Below are positions 23,391 through 31,745 of a stretch of 34,477 bases of DNA, piece by piece. This DNA is from HGM11525 sp036307445. GTDB taxonomy: Bacteria; Bacillota; Clostridia; UBA1381. A model generated the notes under the pieces. It had not been told where the DNA came from. It was given only the letters and a program-made list of their open reading frames with translations, and did not search any database. The translations under genes were made by a program, and so were the position numbers. Numbering within the stretch: the stretch's first letter is position 1; each line of letters starts with the position of its first letter. Location of the stretch: the NCBI GenBank assembly GCA_036307445.1, contig JAXJXP010000044.1, forward strand, positions 1 through 34,477, read 5' to 3'.

Positions 23391-24481
23391 ACATTGAAAC
23401 GGAAAAGAACAATATCGCCGTCTTTCATAACATATTCCTTACCCTCGGAACGTACAAGACCCTTTTCCTTAGCGGCGGTCATACTTCCAAGTGCCATAAG
23501 GTCTTTATATGCAACAACTTCTGCACGGATAAAACCACGTTCAAAATCAGAATGGATTTTACCTGCCGCCTGAGGAGCCTTTGTCCCTTCTGTAATAGTC
23601 CACGCACGAACTTCAGGCTCACCCGCAGTAATATAGCTGATAAGTCCCAAAAGCTTGTAACTCGCTTTGATAAGTCGGTCAAGCCCCGACTCGCTCATAC
23701 CAAGCTCTTCAAGGAACATCGCCTTTTCTTCACTCTCAAGCTGTGATACCTCTTCTTCAATTCGTGCCGAAACAGGTATCACCTCAGAATTCTCTTCAGC
23801 AGCATATTCGCATACGGTTTTGTAGAATTTGTTATTGTCAACACCGTCTGCAAAATCACCCTCCGCAAGATTTGCTGCATAAAGAACAGGCTTTAAAGAA
23901 ATGAGTGCAACCTCTTTCATTATGTCTGCCTCTTCTTTGGTGTATTCAATGCTTCTTGCAGGCTTGCCTTCTTCCATAGCTGCCTTTACACGTTCTAAAA
24001 GAGCAAGCTCCCCTGCCAAGCTCTTATCACCCTTCATTGCTTTTTTCACTCTGTCTATGCGTCGGTCAATTATTTCAACATCGGACAAGATAAGCTCCAG
24101 ATTGATAGTTTCAATATCTCTTATCGGGTCGATAGAGCCGTCAACGTGAGTGATATTTGTATCCTCAAAGCAACGTACAACGTGAACTATCGCATCAACC
24201 TCACGAATGTGAGAAAGGAACTTGTTACCCAAGCCCTCGCCCTGAGATGCACCCTTTACCAAGCCTGCAATATCGACAAACTCGATATATGCACGGGTTA
24301 CCTTTTTGGGATTGTACATATCGGCAAGTCGGTCTATTCTTTCATCAGGAACATCAACAATTCCTATATTCGGCTCAATAGTACAGAACGGGTAATTTGC
24401 CGATTCTGCACCTGCTTGTGTTATTGCGTTAAAAAGTGTGGACTTGCCGACATTTGGAAGTCCTACGATACCTAATTTCAT
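23387..24481 (-). CDS. ychF: Redox-regulated ATPase YchF (Obg family)
   Basis: A 364-aa P-loop NTPase of the Obg group that prefers ATP and associates with ribosomes. The Walker A motif GLPNVGKSTLFNAIT is at residues 7-21. G3 is FVDIAGLVKGASQGEGLGNKFL, the NxxE-type base motif is YAANLAEGD, and the C-terminal TGS domain ends VMKDGDIVLFRFNV. The start MKLGIVGLPN is canonical; a GGAG lies 11 nt upstream. A 16-bp copy of its 5' end occurs 1443 bp upstream with a full promoter and ribosome site (see 25911-25983), suggesting the region in between was inserted. Confidence 0.96.
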   Translation of the reverse strand: MKLGIVGLPNVGKSTLFNAITQAGAESANYPFCTIEPNIGIVDVPDERIDRLADMYNPKKVTRAYIEFVDIAGLVKGASQGEGLGNKFLSHIREVDAIVHVVRCFEDTNITHVDGSIDPIRDIETINLELILSDVEIIDRRIDRVKKAMKGDKSLAGELALLERVKAAMEEGKPARSIEYTKEEADIMKEVALISLKPVLYAANLAEGDFADGVDNNKFYKTVCEYAAEENSEVIPVSARIEEEVSQLESEEKAMFLEELGMSESGLDRLIKASYKLLGLISYITAGEPEVRAWTITEGTKAPQAAGKIHSDFERGFIRAEVVAYKDLMALGSMTAAKEKGLVRSEGKEYVMKDGDIVLFRFNV

Positions 24482-24483
24482 TT

Positions 24484-25926
24484 ATTTCAAATCTCCTTTA
24501 TTTTCAAGGCTTTCAGACTTGGCTTGACACCAATTTGACACCATTTAATTTTTTTTCCGATAGCATATGTAAATATTTAAAATCTGCAAACTATTTTATT
24601 AAAAATAAGATGGCTTGACACGGGTAAGATCTGATAATTATCTCCCTAACTTATTAGTCTGGGAATTCAGTCTCGTCTATAGTTTCCGTGTGCATATTAC
24701 CATTTGATACAGCATACAATGTAAATTCTACAACATCGTAATACCTACTATTTTCAGAAAGAATAGTATTATTGTCTGATTTATAAAAACTAGTAGCCTT
24801 TCCAAATTTATATTTTTGACCGTACCACGTCTCTCCGGTAGCATAGTACAGTTCATATGTGCCTGTCGGAACATTTACTGTTGCCGATGATCCCGATTTC
24901 ACATAAAAAGCAACATTGTTATTGCTATTATAAATATTTTTTAAATATACATAGCAGTCTGCATTATTAGGAGCATTAACAGTGACCTCCGGTAAACCTC
25001 GCCGTTGAGGAGATACAATTACCTCACCATTTCTAACATAGACTGGAGTCAAAGACACATTAACTATGCAACTATCCTTAACAACGTCATTTATTAAAAG
25101 GTCAATTTGAACAGACCCCTCATCTTGGGCAACAACCAGTCCTACATTTGACACTCTTGCAACAGAAGGGTTAGAGGATCTCCACTTCATATTGGAATAT
25201 ACACTGTCATAATTTGCAACACATGACAATTTATAAACATCATCTATTTCAAGATTAATTTCTTCTCCTGTAATAGAGACATTGTAGATATATTTACTTA
25301 TTAAATAGTCTTTATTAATCACCGCAAAAAATAATGCAATTAATAATGCGATAATTAATTTATTAAATTTAATGCCTTTAAAATACTGTTTGCCACAACT
25401 GATACATTTTTTGCTTTGTGCATCAATTGGGTTGCCACACATTTTGCAAAATCTGGTTTTCGTTTTTTGTTTTTTGGGTATAGCACCATATTTTTCAATT
25501 ATTTCCTCATATTGTTCTTTGCTTATATAACCAAGCTCAACAAATTTATAAAGTTGTGTCTTTGCTCCGTTTTCACCTCGCATTACTCCATCAAGGGCAG
25601 AAAAATATGTGGCGTTCCTTTTCCTCAATGCATCAATCTCGCCATCGTCTTTGAGAGAGAAAGAAGTATCGTTGTCGTTTTTTTTCATATACACCTCTTC
25701 TTTCATAGTAATTCAATAACTTTCGACAAAATTCGTCTGTGTAAAACTCTTTGTATAGTCTTTTATATGCCCTGACACCAATTTTGCGTAGAATTATATA
25801 ATGTTATGCGGAATCACATAGAATTAAGTTTTTATGTTAAACCCTTGTTTATAGCCATTTAGAGAGTTTTATAAGGATATATAGACTTATAGAAAAAAGG
25901 TGCATGAACTATACCTAATTTCATTT
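24484..25926. mobile_element. Probable inserted segment at the 5' end of ychF
   Basis: ATACCTAATTTCATTT (the ychF start, read in reverse) occurs exactly at 24468-24483 and again at 25911-25926. Between the copies lie one unusual gene and non-coding AT-rich sequence. GACACCA repeats lie near both ends: tandem TTGACACCAAT/TTGACACCATT at 24524-24545, GGCTTGACAC again at 24612-24621, and TGACACCAATTT at 25773-25784. Such arm-like repeats and a short core inside a conserved gene recall integrase attachment sites. No integrase gene remains, so this would be a decayed or very small element. The stretches 24482-24653 and 25689-25910 hold no gene that I can see apart from these repeats. Confidence 0.5.
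24654..25688 (-). CDS. Membrane protein with zinc ribbon and bacterial Ig-like domain
   Basis: A 344-aa protein of unknown function. The order is: a short acidic N-terminus; a SHOCT-like helical segment (QLYKFVELGYISKEQYEEII); a zinc ribbon with CKMCG and CISCG pairs (about residues 81-98); one membrane helix (LIIALLIALFFAVI, about 112-125); a Big_2-like Ig domain (KWRSSNPSVARVSNVGLVVA is its signature); and a beta-rich C-terminal domain. The zinc ribbon should be cytoplasmic and the Ig part outside. The start at 25688 follows AGAGGTGTAT; an ATG six codons earlier lacks a ribosome site. Its base composition is more AT-rich than its neighbours and it lies inside the probable insertion, so it looks acquired. 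Confidence 0.7.
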   Translation of the reverse strand: MKKNDNDTSFSLKDDGEIDALRKRNATYFSALDGVMRGENGAKTQLYKFVELGYISKEQYEEIIEKYGAIPKKQKTKTRFCKMCGNPIDAQSKKCISCGKQYFKGIKFNKLIIALLIALFFAVINKDYLISKYIYNVSITGEEINLEIDDVYKLSCVANYDSVYSNMKWRSSNPSVARVSNVGLVVAQDEGSVQIDLLINDVVKDSCIVNVSLTPVYVRNGEVIVSPQRRGLPEVTVNAPNNADCYVYLKNIYNSNNNVAFYVKSGSSATVNVPTGTYELYYATGETWYGQKYKFGKATSFYKSDNNTILSENSRYYDVVEFTLYAVSNGNMHTETIDETEFPD

Positions 25927-25983
25927 TATGCCTCCAAAAATTTTATCATCCTTAATTATATACCATTTTATAATTTAATGCAA
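25911..25983 (-). promoter_or_regulatory. Stranded promoter, ribosome site and first codons of ychF
   Basis: On the minus strand TTGCAT (25978-25983), 17-bp spacer, TATAAT (25955-25960), then GGAGGC and ATGAAATTAGGTATAGTT. The coding start matches ychF (MKLGIV), then diverges and stops after 21 codons. This looks like the original ychF control region, now separated from the gene by the insertion. It may now drive the inserted gene. Confidence 0.65.
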
Positions 25984-25989
25984 CTGTTT

Positions 25990-26841
25990 TTACATAAATT
26001 TACCGTAAACCGACGGCGTTACGCCCTTAAATCTCTTGAAAACCTTGATAAAATAGCTAAGGTCGCAAAATCCGCACGAAAGTGCAATATCGGTAAGGCT
26101 TTCATTTGTCGACGCAATCTGCTCGCAAGCACATTCGATACGGTAACAATTCAAGTATTCAACCGGTGTCATATGTGTCATTTCACGAAATACACGGCAC
26201 AGATAATTGCTGTTCATTCCGCTTGCGTCGGCTATATCGGAAAGGGCTATCGTGTCCTGATAATGCTCCTCGATGTATGTAAGTGCGTTTTTAAGGCTCT
26301 TAAGCCGTCTTGTCCTTTGTCCTGACAGCCTTTCGGTAGAGTCCTCATTTTCAACTCTTGCCATCTCCGCATAAAGCTCCAGTATACCTCCCTGCACCTT
26401 CAATTTATAACCGTTCTTCCTCGTTCTGAACTCGCTGAAAATACGTTCTATTATCGGCATAAATTCATCATTTCTTAAAAGCACGGTAGGTTCTGGCGAT
26501 TTGACATTACTTATAATCTCAGCCGTACTCGTTTCGGTCATAAGGCACTTGCGCATAAAAGGGTCAATATCAAAAACCAAACACTCGTACTCCGCATTAT
26601 CAGGCGTACCGCCGTGCATCATACCGCCCGATACAAACAGTGCTTCACCTTGTCTCAATGTCAATTCTCTGCCATTTACAAAAACGTCAAAATGTCCATC
26701 CGTTACATAAATAATCTCAGGCTGAGGATGCCAATGGTGCATCATATTATACCTCGGATGTAATTTTGTTATATGATAATAGGCATACGGAAACTCAGGC
26801 GTGCCTCGTTTTAATGTTTCTTTGTACTCAAGATATTTCAT
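25990..26841 (-). CDS. AraC-family transcriptional regulator with cupin sensor domain
   Basis: A 283-aa regulator. The N-terminal cupin has HHWHPQPEIIYVTDGHFDVFVNGRELTLRQGEALFVSGGMMH. The C-terminal pair of helix-turn-helix motifs covers SDIADASGMNSNYLCRVFREMTHMTPVEYLNCYRI and SLTDIALSCGFCDLSYFIKVFKRFKGVTP. The long open frame starts earlier, but GGGAG lies 7 nt before the ATG at 26841, giving the usual cupin start. It is divergent from fucI with 117 bp between the start codons, so it probably senses L-fucose or a related sugar and controls fucI. That is inferred from position. Confidence 0.9.
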   Translation of the reverse strand: MKYLEYKETLKRGTPEFPYAYYHITKLHPRYNMMHHWHPQPEIIYVTDGHFDVFVNGRELTLRQGEALFVSGGMMHGGTPDNAEYECLVFDIDPFMRKCLMTETSTAEIISNVKSPEPTVLLRNDEFMPIIERIFSEFRTRKNGYKLKVQGGILELYAEMARVENEDSTERLSGQRTRRLKSLKNALTYIEEHYQDTIALSDIADASGMNSNYLCRVFREMTHMTPVEYLNCYRIECACEQIASTNESLTDIALSCGFCDLSYFIKVFKRFKGVTPSVYGKFM

Positions 26842-26958
26842 ACTATTCTCCCGATAAAAAGTGAATATATTACCATTTTTTATTATTATAACACAAGCAT
26901 AAAGAAAAATAAAGAGATATAATAAAATTAACAATAAATATAAAAAGGAGTTGTTAAT

Positions 26959-28755
26959 ATGGCAGAAAACAGATATGTAGGCGATTATCCGGTTATCGGT
27001 ATCCGTCCGACAATCGACGGCAGACGCGGACCTATGAAGCTTCGTGAAAGCTTAGAGGATCAGACAATGGCTTTGGCTAATGCTGCTAAAAAGCTTTTTG
27101 AGGAAAATCTTTTCTACTCAAACGGAGAGCCGGTTAAGGTTGTTATTTCAGACACAACTATCGGCCGTGTAGCAGAGGCTGCCGCTTGTGCTGATAAGTT
27201 TAGAAAAGAGGGCGTTGATATTACTCTTTCTGTAACACCTTGCTGGTGCTACGGCTCAGAGACAATGGATATGGATCCGAATACAATCAAGGGTGTATGG
27301 GGCTTTAACGGTACAGAAAGACCGGGCGCTGTTTATTTGGCAGCAGTTTTGGCTTCACACGCACAAAAGGGTCTTCCCGCTTTCGGCATCTACGGACACG
27401 AGGTTCAGGATATTGACCAGGTTACAGAGATTCCCGAGGATGTTAAGGAAAAGCTTCTCCGTTTCGGACGTGCGGCTGTTGCAGTTGCTACAATGAGAGG
27501 CAAGTCATACCTGCAGATTGGTTCACAGTGTATGGGTATCGGCGGCTCAATTATGGATCAGGACTTTATGGAGTCCTATTTTGGAATGAGAGTAGAATCT
27601 GTTGACGAGGTAGAAATCTTAAGACGAATGGAAGAGGGTATCTACGACGAGGCAGAGTACCAGAAAGCTCTTGCATGGACAAAGGAGCATTGCAAAGAAG
27701 GCAGAGATGATAATCCCGATTTCGTTAAATTCTCAGACGAACAGAAAGAAAAGCAGTGGGAATTCACAGTTAAGATGTACTGCATCATCAAGGATTTGAT
27801 GGCAGGTAATAAGAATCTCCCCAAGGGTTGCGAGGAGGAAATGGTTGGACACAATGCTATTGTGGGCGGTTTCCAGGGACAGAGACAGTGGACAGACCAC
27901 TGGCCCAACTGCGACTACCCTGAGGCACTTTTAAGCTCTACATTTGACCACAACGGTGCTCGTGAGCCGTACACACTTGCAACAGAGAACGACGTATTAA
28001 ACGGTATGGGTATGCTCTTTATGAGACTTTTAACCCACCGTGCACAGATTTTTGCTGACGTTCGTACATACTGGTCTCCTGAGGCTACCAAGAGAGTCAC
28101 AGGCTATGACTTAGAGGGTAAGGCTAAGGAAAATGGCGGTATTATCCACCTCTTGAACTCCGGTGCTGCTTGTCTTGATGCTTGCGGTGAGTGCAAGGAC
28201 GAGAACGGCAATGCTATTATGAAGAAATGGTGGGAGGTTACCGAAGAGGATATCAAGAAGATGACCGACGCAACAGTTTGGTGCGAGGCAGGCTTTGATA
28301 ACTTCCGTGGCGGCGGCTTCTCCAGCCACTTTACAACAAGAGCAGAAATGCCCGCTACTATGATAAGACTTAACCTTGTTAAGGGCTTGGGTCCCGTTCT
28401 TCAGATTGCTGAGGGCTGGACAGTTCAGCTTCCTGACGATGTTTCTGACAAGCTTATGGAAAGAACTAACCCGACATGGCCTTGTACATGGTTTGCTCCG
28501 AGATGTACAGGTGAGGGTGCATTCAAGTCAGCTTATGACGTAATGAATAACTGGGGTGCAAACCACGGTGCAATCAGCTACGGTCATATTGGCGCAGACC
28601 TTATTACAATGTGCTCAATGCTCCGTATCCCCGTTTGTATGCACAATGTACCCGAGGACAAGATTTTCCGTCCTGCTGCATGGAATGCATTCGGTATGGA
28701 CAAAGAGGGACAGGATTACCGCGCTTGCGCAGCGTACGGTCCGCTCTACAAATAA
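26959..28755 (+). CDS. fucI: L-fucose isomerase
   Basis: A 598-aa manganese-dependent ketol isomerase that converts L-fucose to L-fuculose (often also D-arabinose), the first step of fucose use. It is full length compared with E. coli FucI (591 aa). Recognisable segments are IGIRPTIDGRRGPMKLRESLEDQTM, TPCWCYGSETMDMDP, FNGTERPGAVYLAAVLA, IYGHEVQDIDQ, MRGKSYLQIGSQCMGIGGSIMD and AISYGHIGADLITM near the C-terminus. An AAAAGGAG site precedes the ATG. No fuculokinase, aldolase or permease is adjacent, so the rest of the pathway lies elsewhere. The AraC gene upstream is its likely regulator. Fucose use suggests a host-glycan or mucin environment. Confidence 0.95.
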   Translation: MAENRYVGDYPVIGIRPTIDGRRGPMKLRESLEDQTMALANAAKKLFEENLFYSNGEPVKVVISDTTIGRVAEAAACADKFRKEGVDITLSVTPCWCYGSETMDMDPNTIKGVWGFNGTERPGAVYLAAVLASHAQKGLPAFGIYGHEVQDIDQVTEIPEDVKEKLLRFGRAAVAVATMRGKSYLQIGSQCMGIGGSIMDQDFMESYFGMRVESVDEVEILRRMEEGIYDEAEYQKALAWTKEHCKEGRDDNPDFVKFSDEQKEKQWEFTVKMYCIIKDLMAGNKNLPKGCEEEMVGHNAIVGGFQGQRQWTDHWPNCDYPEALLSSTFDHNGAREPYTLATENDVLNGMGMLFMRLLTHRAQIFADVRTYWSPEATKRVTGYDLEGKAKENGGIIHLLNSGAACLDACGECKDENGNAIMKKWWEVTEEDIKKMTDATVWCEAGFDNFRGGGFSSHFTTRAEMPATMIRLNLVKGLGPVLQIAEGWTVQLPDDVSDKLMERTNPTWPCTWFAPRCTGEGAFKSAYDVMNNWGANHGAISYGHIGADLITMCSMLRIPVCMHNVPEDKIFRPAAWNAFGMDKEGQDYRACAAYGPLYK

Positions 28756-28765
28756 TTCGCATTAT

Positions 28766-28799
28766 AAAAGCCAAAGTCCATTGGACTTTGGCTTTTTTT
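28766..28799. terminator. Bidirectional terminator between fucI and gatB
   Basis: AAAAGCCAAAGTCC pairs with GGACTTTGGCTTTT, a perfect stem with a 3-nt loop and T tract, between the convergent genes fucI and gatB. Confidence 0.88.
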
Positions 28800-28802
28800 G
28801 TT

Positions 28803-30230
28803 TTACTGTAATTCTTTTAATAATGCCTCTCTCAAGGTCTGTGGATTGCAGTTGCCCTGAAGCTGTCTCATACACTGACCGAAAAGTGCCATAAACACCT
28901 TTTCTTTTCCGTTTTTATAATCTTCAACAGATTTCGGGTCAGCGGCACATACTGCCTTTACAACCTCTTCAAGCTTTCCTGTATCGTTTGTAAGGATAAG
29001 GCCGTTACTTTCTGCATATGCTTTCGGGTCAATTTCCTCCTCAAACATTACAGCAAGTATTCTCTTAGCATTACCTCTGTTTACCTTTTCCTCTGCAACA
29101 AGCTTGATAAGCTCGCCAAGCGCTTCACCTGAAATGGAAAGCATATCAGCTGTCATCTGCTTTTTGTTGAGGATAGTCATACAGTCTGTAATAATCCAGT
29201 TAGCCGACTCCTTTGCAAGACCGCTTGTTTTATATGCAGCTTCAAAAACGTCGCAAAGTGCACGGCTTTGTGTAAGCTGCTGGGCATCATATTCGGTAAG
29301 ACCTAGCTCGATGAACTTTTGCTCCTTTACTTCAGGGAACTCAGGCAGACTTGCCTTAATTTTATCATACCATTCGTCGTCGATAACAACCGGCATTACA
29401 TTCGGGTCGGGGAAATAGCGGTAATCACCTGCTGTTTCCTTAGTTCTCATAGCATAGCTCTTGCCCTTAATATCGTCCCAACGTCGAGTTTCCTGAACAA
29501 GCACCTCTGTACCGTTTTCGATAGCATCAATGTGTCTTGCAGTTTCGTATTCAATCGCTCTTTCGATAGCAGAAAGCGAGTTCATATTCTTCATTTCTGT
29601 TCTTACACCCAAAACATTGCTGCCCTCAGGTCTTACAGAAAGGTTAACGTCGCAACGCATTGAGCCTTGCTCCCAACGACAGTCGGAAACCTTGGCAAAT
29701 CTTAAAAGCGAACGAAGTCTTTCCAAGTATGCAACAACCTCTTCTGCACTCGACAAGTCAGGCTGACTTACAATCTCGATAAGAGGCACACTTGTTCTGT
29801 TAAAGTCAACAAGAGTGGAATCTGTCCAATCATCGTGGACGAGCTTTCCTGCGTCCTCCTCCATATGAATCTGCTTAATTCGTACCTTTTTTTCGCCCTT
29901 GGAGGTCTTAATATCGACCGTTCCGTTTACACAAACAGGTGCAAACCACTGTGTTGTCTGGTATGCATTGGGAAGGTCTGGATAATAGTAGCTCTTTTTA
30001 TCAAAGGTGGTAGTTCTGTTAATATCACAGTTAAGCATCATACCGGCAGTCATACCGAGGTCAACAACGTGCTTGTTGACAATAGGAAGCATACCCGGCA
30101 TACCTGAGCAAGCAGGGCAAACGTGGTCATTCTGCTCACCGCCGAATTTTGCCGAGCAGGAGCAGAAAATCTTCGACTCTGTTGCAAGCTCAACGTGTAC
30201 TTCAAGACCAATGACGGTTTCGTATTTCAT
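28803..30230 (-). CDS. gatB: Asp/Glu-tRNA amidotransferase subunit B
   Basis: A 475-aa subunit of GatCAB that binds the misacylated tRNA and activates Asp or Glu by phosphorylation before amidation. It begins YETVIGLEVHVELATESKIFCSC. The zinc cysteines are in FCSCS and CPACSGMPG; KKSYYYPDLPNAYQTTQ and the C-terminal YqeY-like tail (ADPKSVEDYKNGKEKVFMALFGQCM) follow. Length and motifs are normal, in contrast to GatA. It begins 1 bp after gatA. Confidence 0.96.
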   Translation of the reverse strand: MKYETVIGLEVHVELATESKIFCSCSAKFGGEQNDHVCPACSGMPGMLPIVNKHVVDLGMTAGMMLNCDINRTTTFDKKSYYYPDLPNAYQTTQWFAPVCVNGTVDIKTSKGEKKVRIKQIHMEEDAGKLVHDDWTDSTLVDFNRTSVPLIEIVSQPDLSSAEEVVAYLERLRSLLRFAKVSDCRWEQGSMRCDVNLSVRPEGSNVLGVRTEMKNMNSLSAIERAIEYETARHIDAIENGTEVLVQETRRWDDIKGKSYAMRTKETAGDYRYFPDPNVMPVVIDDEWYDKIKASLPEFPEVKEQKFIELGLTEYDAQQLTQSRALCDVFEAAYKTSGLAKESANWIITDCMTILNKKQMTADMLSISGEALGELIKLVAEEKVNRGNAKRILAVMFEEEIDPKAYAESNGLILTNDTGKLEEVVKAVCAADPKSVEDYKNGKEKVFMALFGQCMRQLQGNCNPQTLREALLKELQ

Positions 30231-30231
30231 A

Positions 30232-31431
30232 TTATTTGCCCTCCTTTCTTACCTTAGCCACCAAATCAAGGAGGCTGTTTTCAGAAAACGCTCTGCCCAC
30301 CAGTTGAACTCCGCCGACTACTGCACGCGGAAGTCCTGTGATTGAAGCAGGAGCTGTATAAAGGGATTCGTCATATGCAATGTATGTGTTTGCATCAGTA
30401 TCTGCCTTTGTGTAAGCAGTCTTTGACGATACAGGCATCAATACCGCATCAAAGTCAGCAAAGAGCTTATCAAAATATTCTACAATAACTCTGCGGACTC
30501 TGAGTGCCTTATCGTACACCTTCATATAATTGTCCTCGGAAAGCGTTTCCGAGCCAAAAAGGATTGTTGACTTTAAGAGATAGCCGAATGCTTCTGTTCT
30601 GCTATTGGTGTAAAGCTCGTCAATATTTGAAAACTCAGCAGCTCTGTGTCCGTACTTGACTCCGTCATATCTGGAAACATTGTTACATACCTCAGCAGAC
30701 ATTAAAATATTCCACGCTGCCTGTGCATATGTAAGCTCTTTTGCCTCAATTTCAACAAACTCAACATCAGTTGCATTCGCCTTAAAGTTCTCAACAAGCG
30801 CCTTAACCTCATCACTTGCACTGTCAACAAGAGCTTTAGCAATTGCTATCTTTTTGATATCATTTCTCGGTGCATCAGTCTCTAAGAGTGCACATTTATC
30901 CTCAGGAAGACTTGTTCCGTCCTTGTCGCTATGTCCTGCAATTGCAGACAAAATCTCACGGCAATCGAAAACGGTCTTTGCACTAACAGAAACACACTCG
31001 CCCGAGCAAGCGGCAGGAATTACACCAAATCTTGAAACTGTACCATATGTCGGCTTGATGTAAACAAGGTCTGCCATAGCCGCCGCTCTTGCAGTACTGC
31101 CGCAAACATCCATACCGATAGCAGCTACCGCCTCACCGCTTTTTACTATCTCAGCTGCAGCACCTGCAAGGTTACCGTTGCTATCTTCACATTCGCCGTA
31201 GAATGAGGTCTCTCCCAAAAGGTCAATACCCATCTCGCCGACATTTGCCTTACCCGATATGCCAAAGCCTGCATCCTTCAATTTTGAGATAATCTCTGCA
31301 TCAAAAAGGCTCATATATCCGTCAAGCATTTTTGAGCCTGCAGAAGTCGGCATATCCTTTGTCAAAATCATATCGTCAAGCACAACCGGCTTTCCCGATA
31401 CATTTTCGGATTTTGCTATATATAACTTCAC
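30232..31431 (-). CDS. gatA: Divergent, shortened GatA-like amidase subunit
   Basis: A 399-aa protein in the gatA position; normal GatA is about 480-490 aa. The N-terminal helical part is missing, and the protein starts at the strand equivalent to GIPIAIKDN. Lys of the catalytic triad is kept in SGKANVGE. The Gly/Ser-rich amidase signature (GGSSGGSAAAVAAG) is reduced to SNGNLAGAAAEIVK, so the cis-Ser is gone. The nucleophile Ser may remain in MDVCGSTARA. Later segments YIKPTYGTVSRFG, NNVSRYDGVKYG and RTEAFGYLLKSTILFG agree with GatA. Glutaminase activity is therefore doubtful; ammonia supply may come from elsewhere. The start is GTG. There is no frameshift, and reading-frame integrity suggests that selection continues. 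Confidence 0.8.
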   Translation of the reverse strand: MKLYIAKSENVSGKPVVLDDMILTKDMPTSAGSKMLDGYMSLFDAEIISKLKDAGFGISGKANVGEMGIDLLGETSFYGECEDSNGNLAGAAAEIVKSGEAVAAIGMDVCGSTARAAAMADLVYIKPTYGTVSRFGVIPAACSGECVSVSAKTVFDCREILSAIAGHSDKDGTSLPEDKCALLETDAPRNDIKKIAIAKALVDSASDEVKALVENFKANATDVEFVEIEAKELTYAQAAWNILMSAEVCNNVSRYDGVKYGHRAAEFSNIDELYTNSRTEAFGYLLKSTILFGSETLSEDNYMKVYDKALRVRRVIVEYFDKLFADFDAVLMPVSSKTAYTKADTDANTYIAYDESLYTAPASITGLPRAVVGGVQLVGRAFSENSLLDLVAKVRKEGK

Positions 31432-31451
31432 TTATAATCACCCTTTCCTAA

Positions 31452-31733
31452 TTACTCAACAAGACGGGGTACCTGCCAGTATCCGTCATAAGCCTCAGGC
31501 GCTGCCGCCTGAAGCTCATCACGGGTAAATACTTTGTTTACAACGTCTTCTCTTATGACGTTGTTCATCGGCATAACGTGTACCATTCTTTCCACATTTT
31601 CGGTATCAATCTCGCCAAGTCGGGTGATTTCCTTATCCTGCATAGCAAAAAACTCAAGTATCTTAGCTTTTTCGTCATCGGTAAGCTTAAGCTGATTTAA
31701 GCTTTGCAGTCTTCTTAAAATATCCTCAGTCAT
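31452..31733 (-). CDS. gatC: Asp/Glu-tRNA amidotransferase subunit C
   Basis: A 93-aa subunit that clasps GatA and GatB in the amidotransferase. It starts MTEDILRRLQSLNQLKLTDDEKAKI, has the typical LGEIDTENVERMVHVMPMNNVIREDVV centre and ends in a PRLVE tail. A GTG three codons earlier is in frame; the ATG at 31733 lies 8 nt after AAGGAG and is preferred. It follows aspS by 12 bp and precedes gatA by 20 bp. Confidence 0.9.
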   Translation of the reverse strand: MTEDILRRLQSLNQLKLTDDEKAKILEFFAMQDKEITRLGEIDTENVERMVHVMPMNNVIREDVVNKVFTRDELQAAAPEAYDGYWQVPRLVE

Positions 31734-31745
31734 CAAAATCACTCC

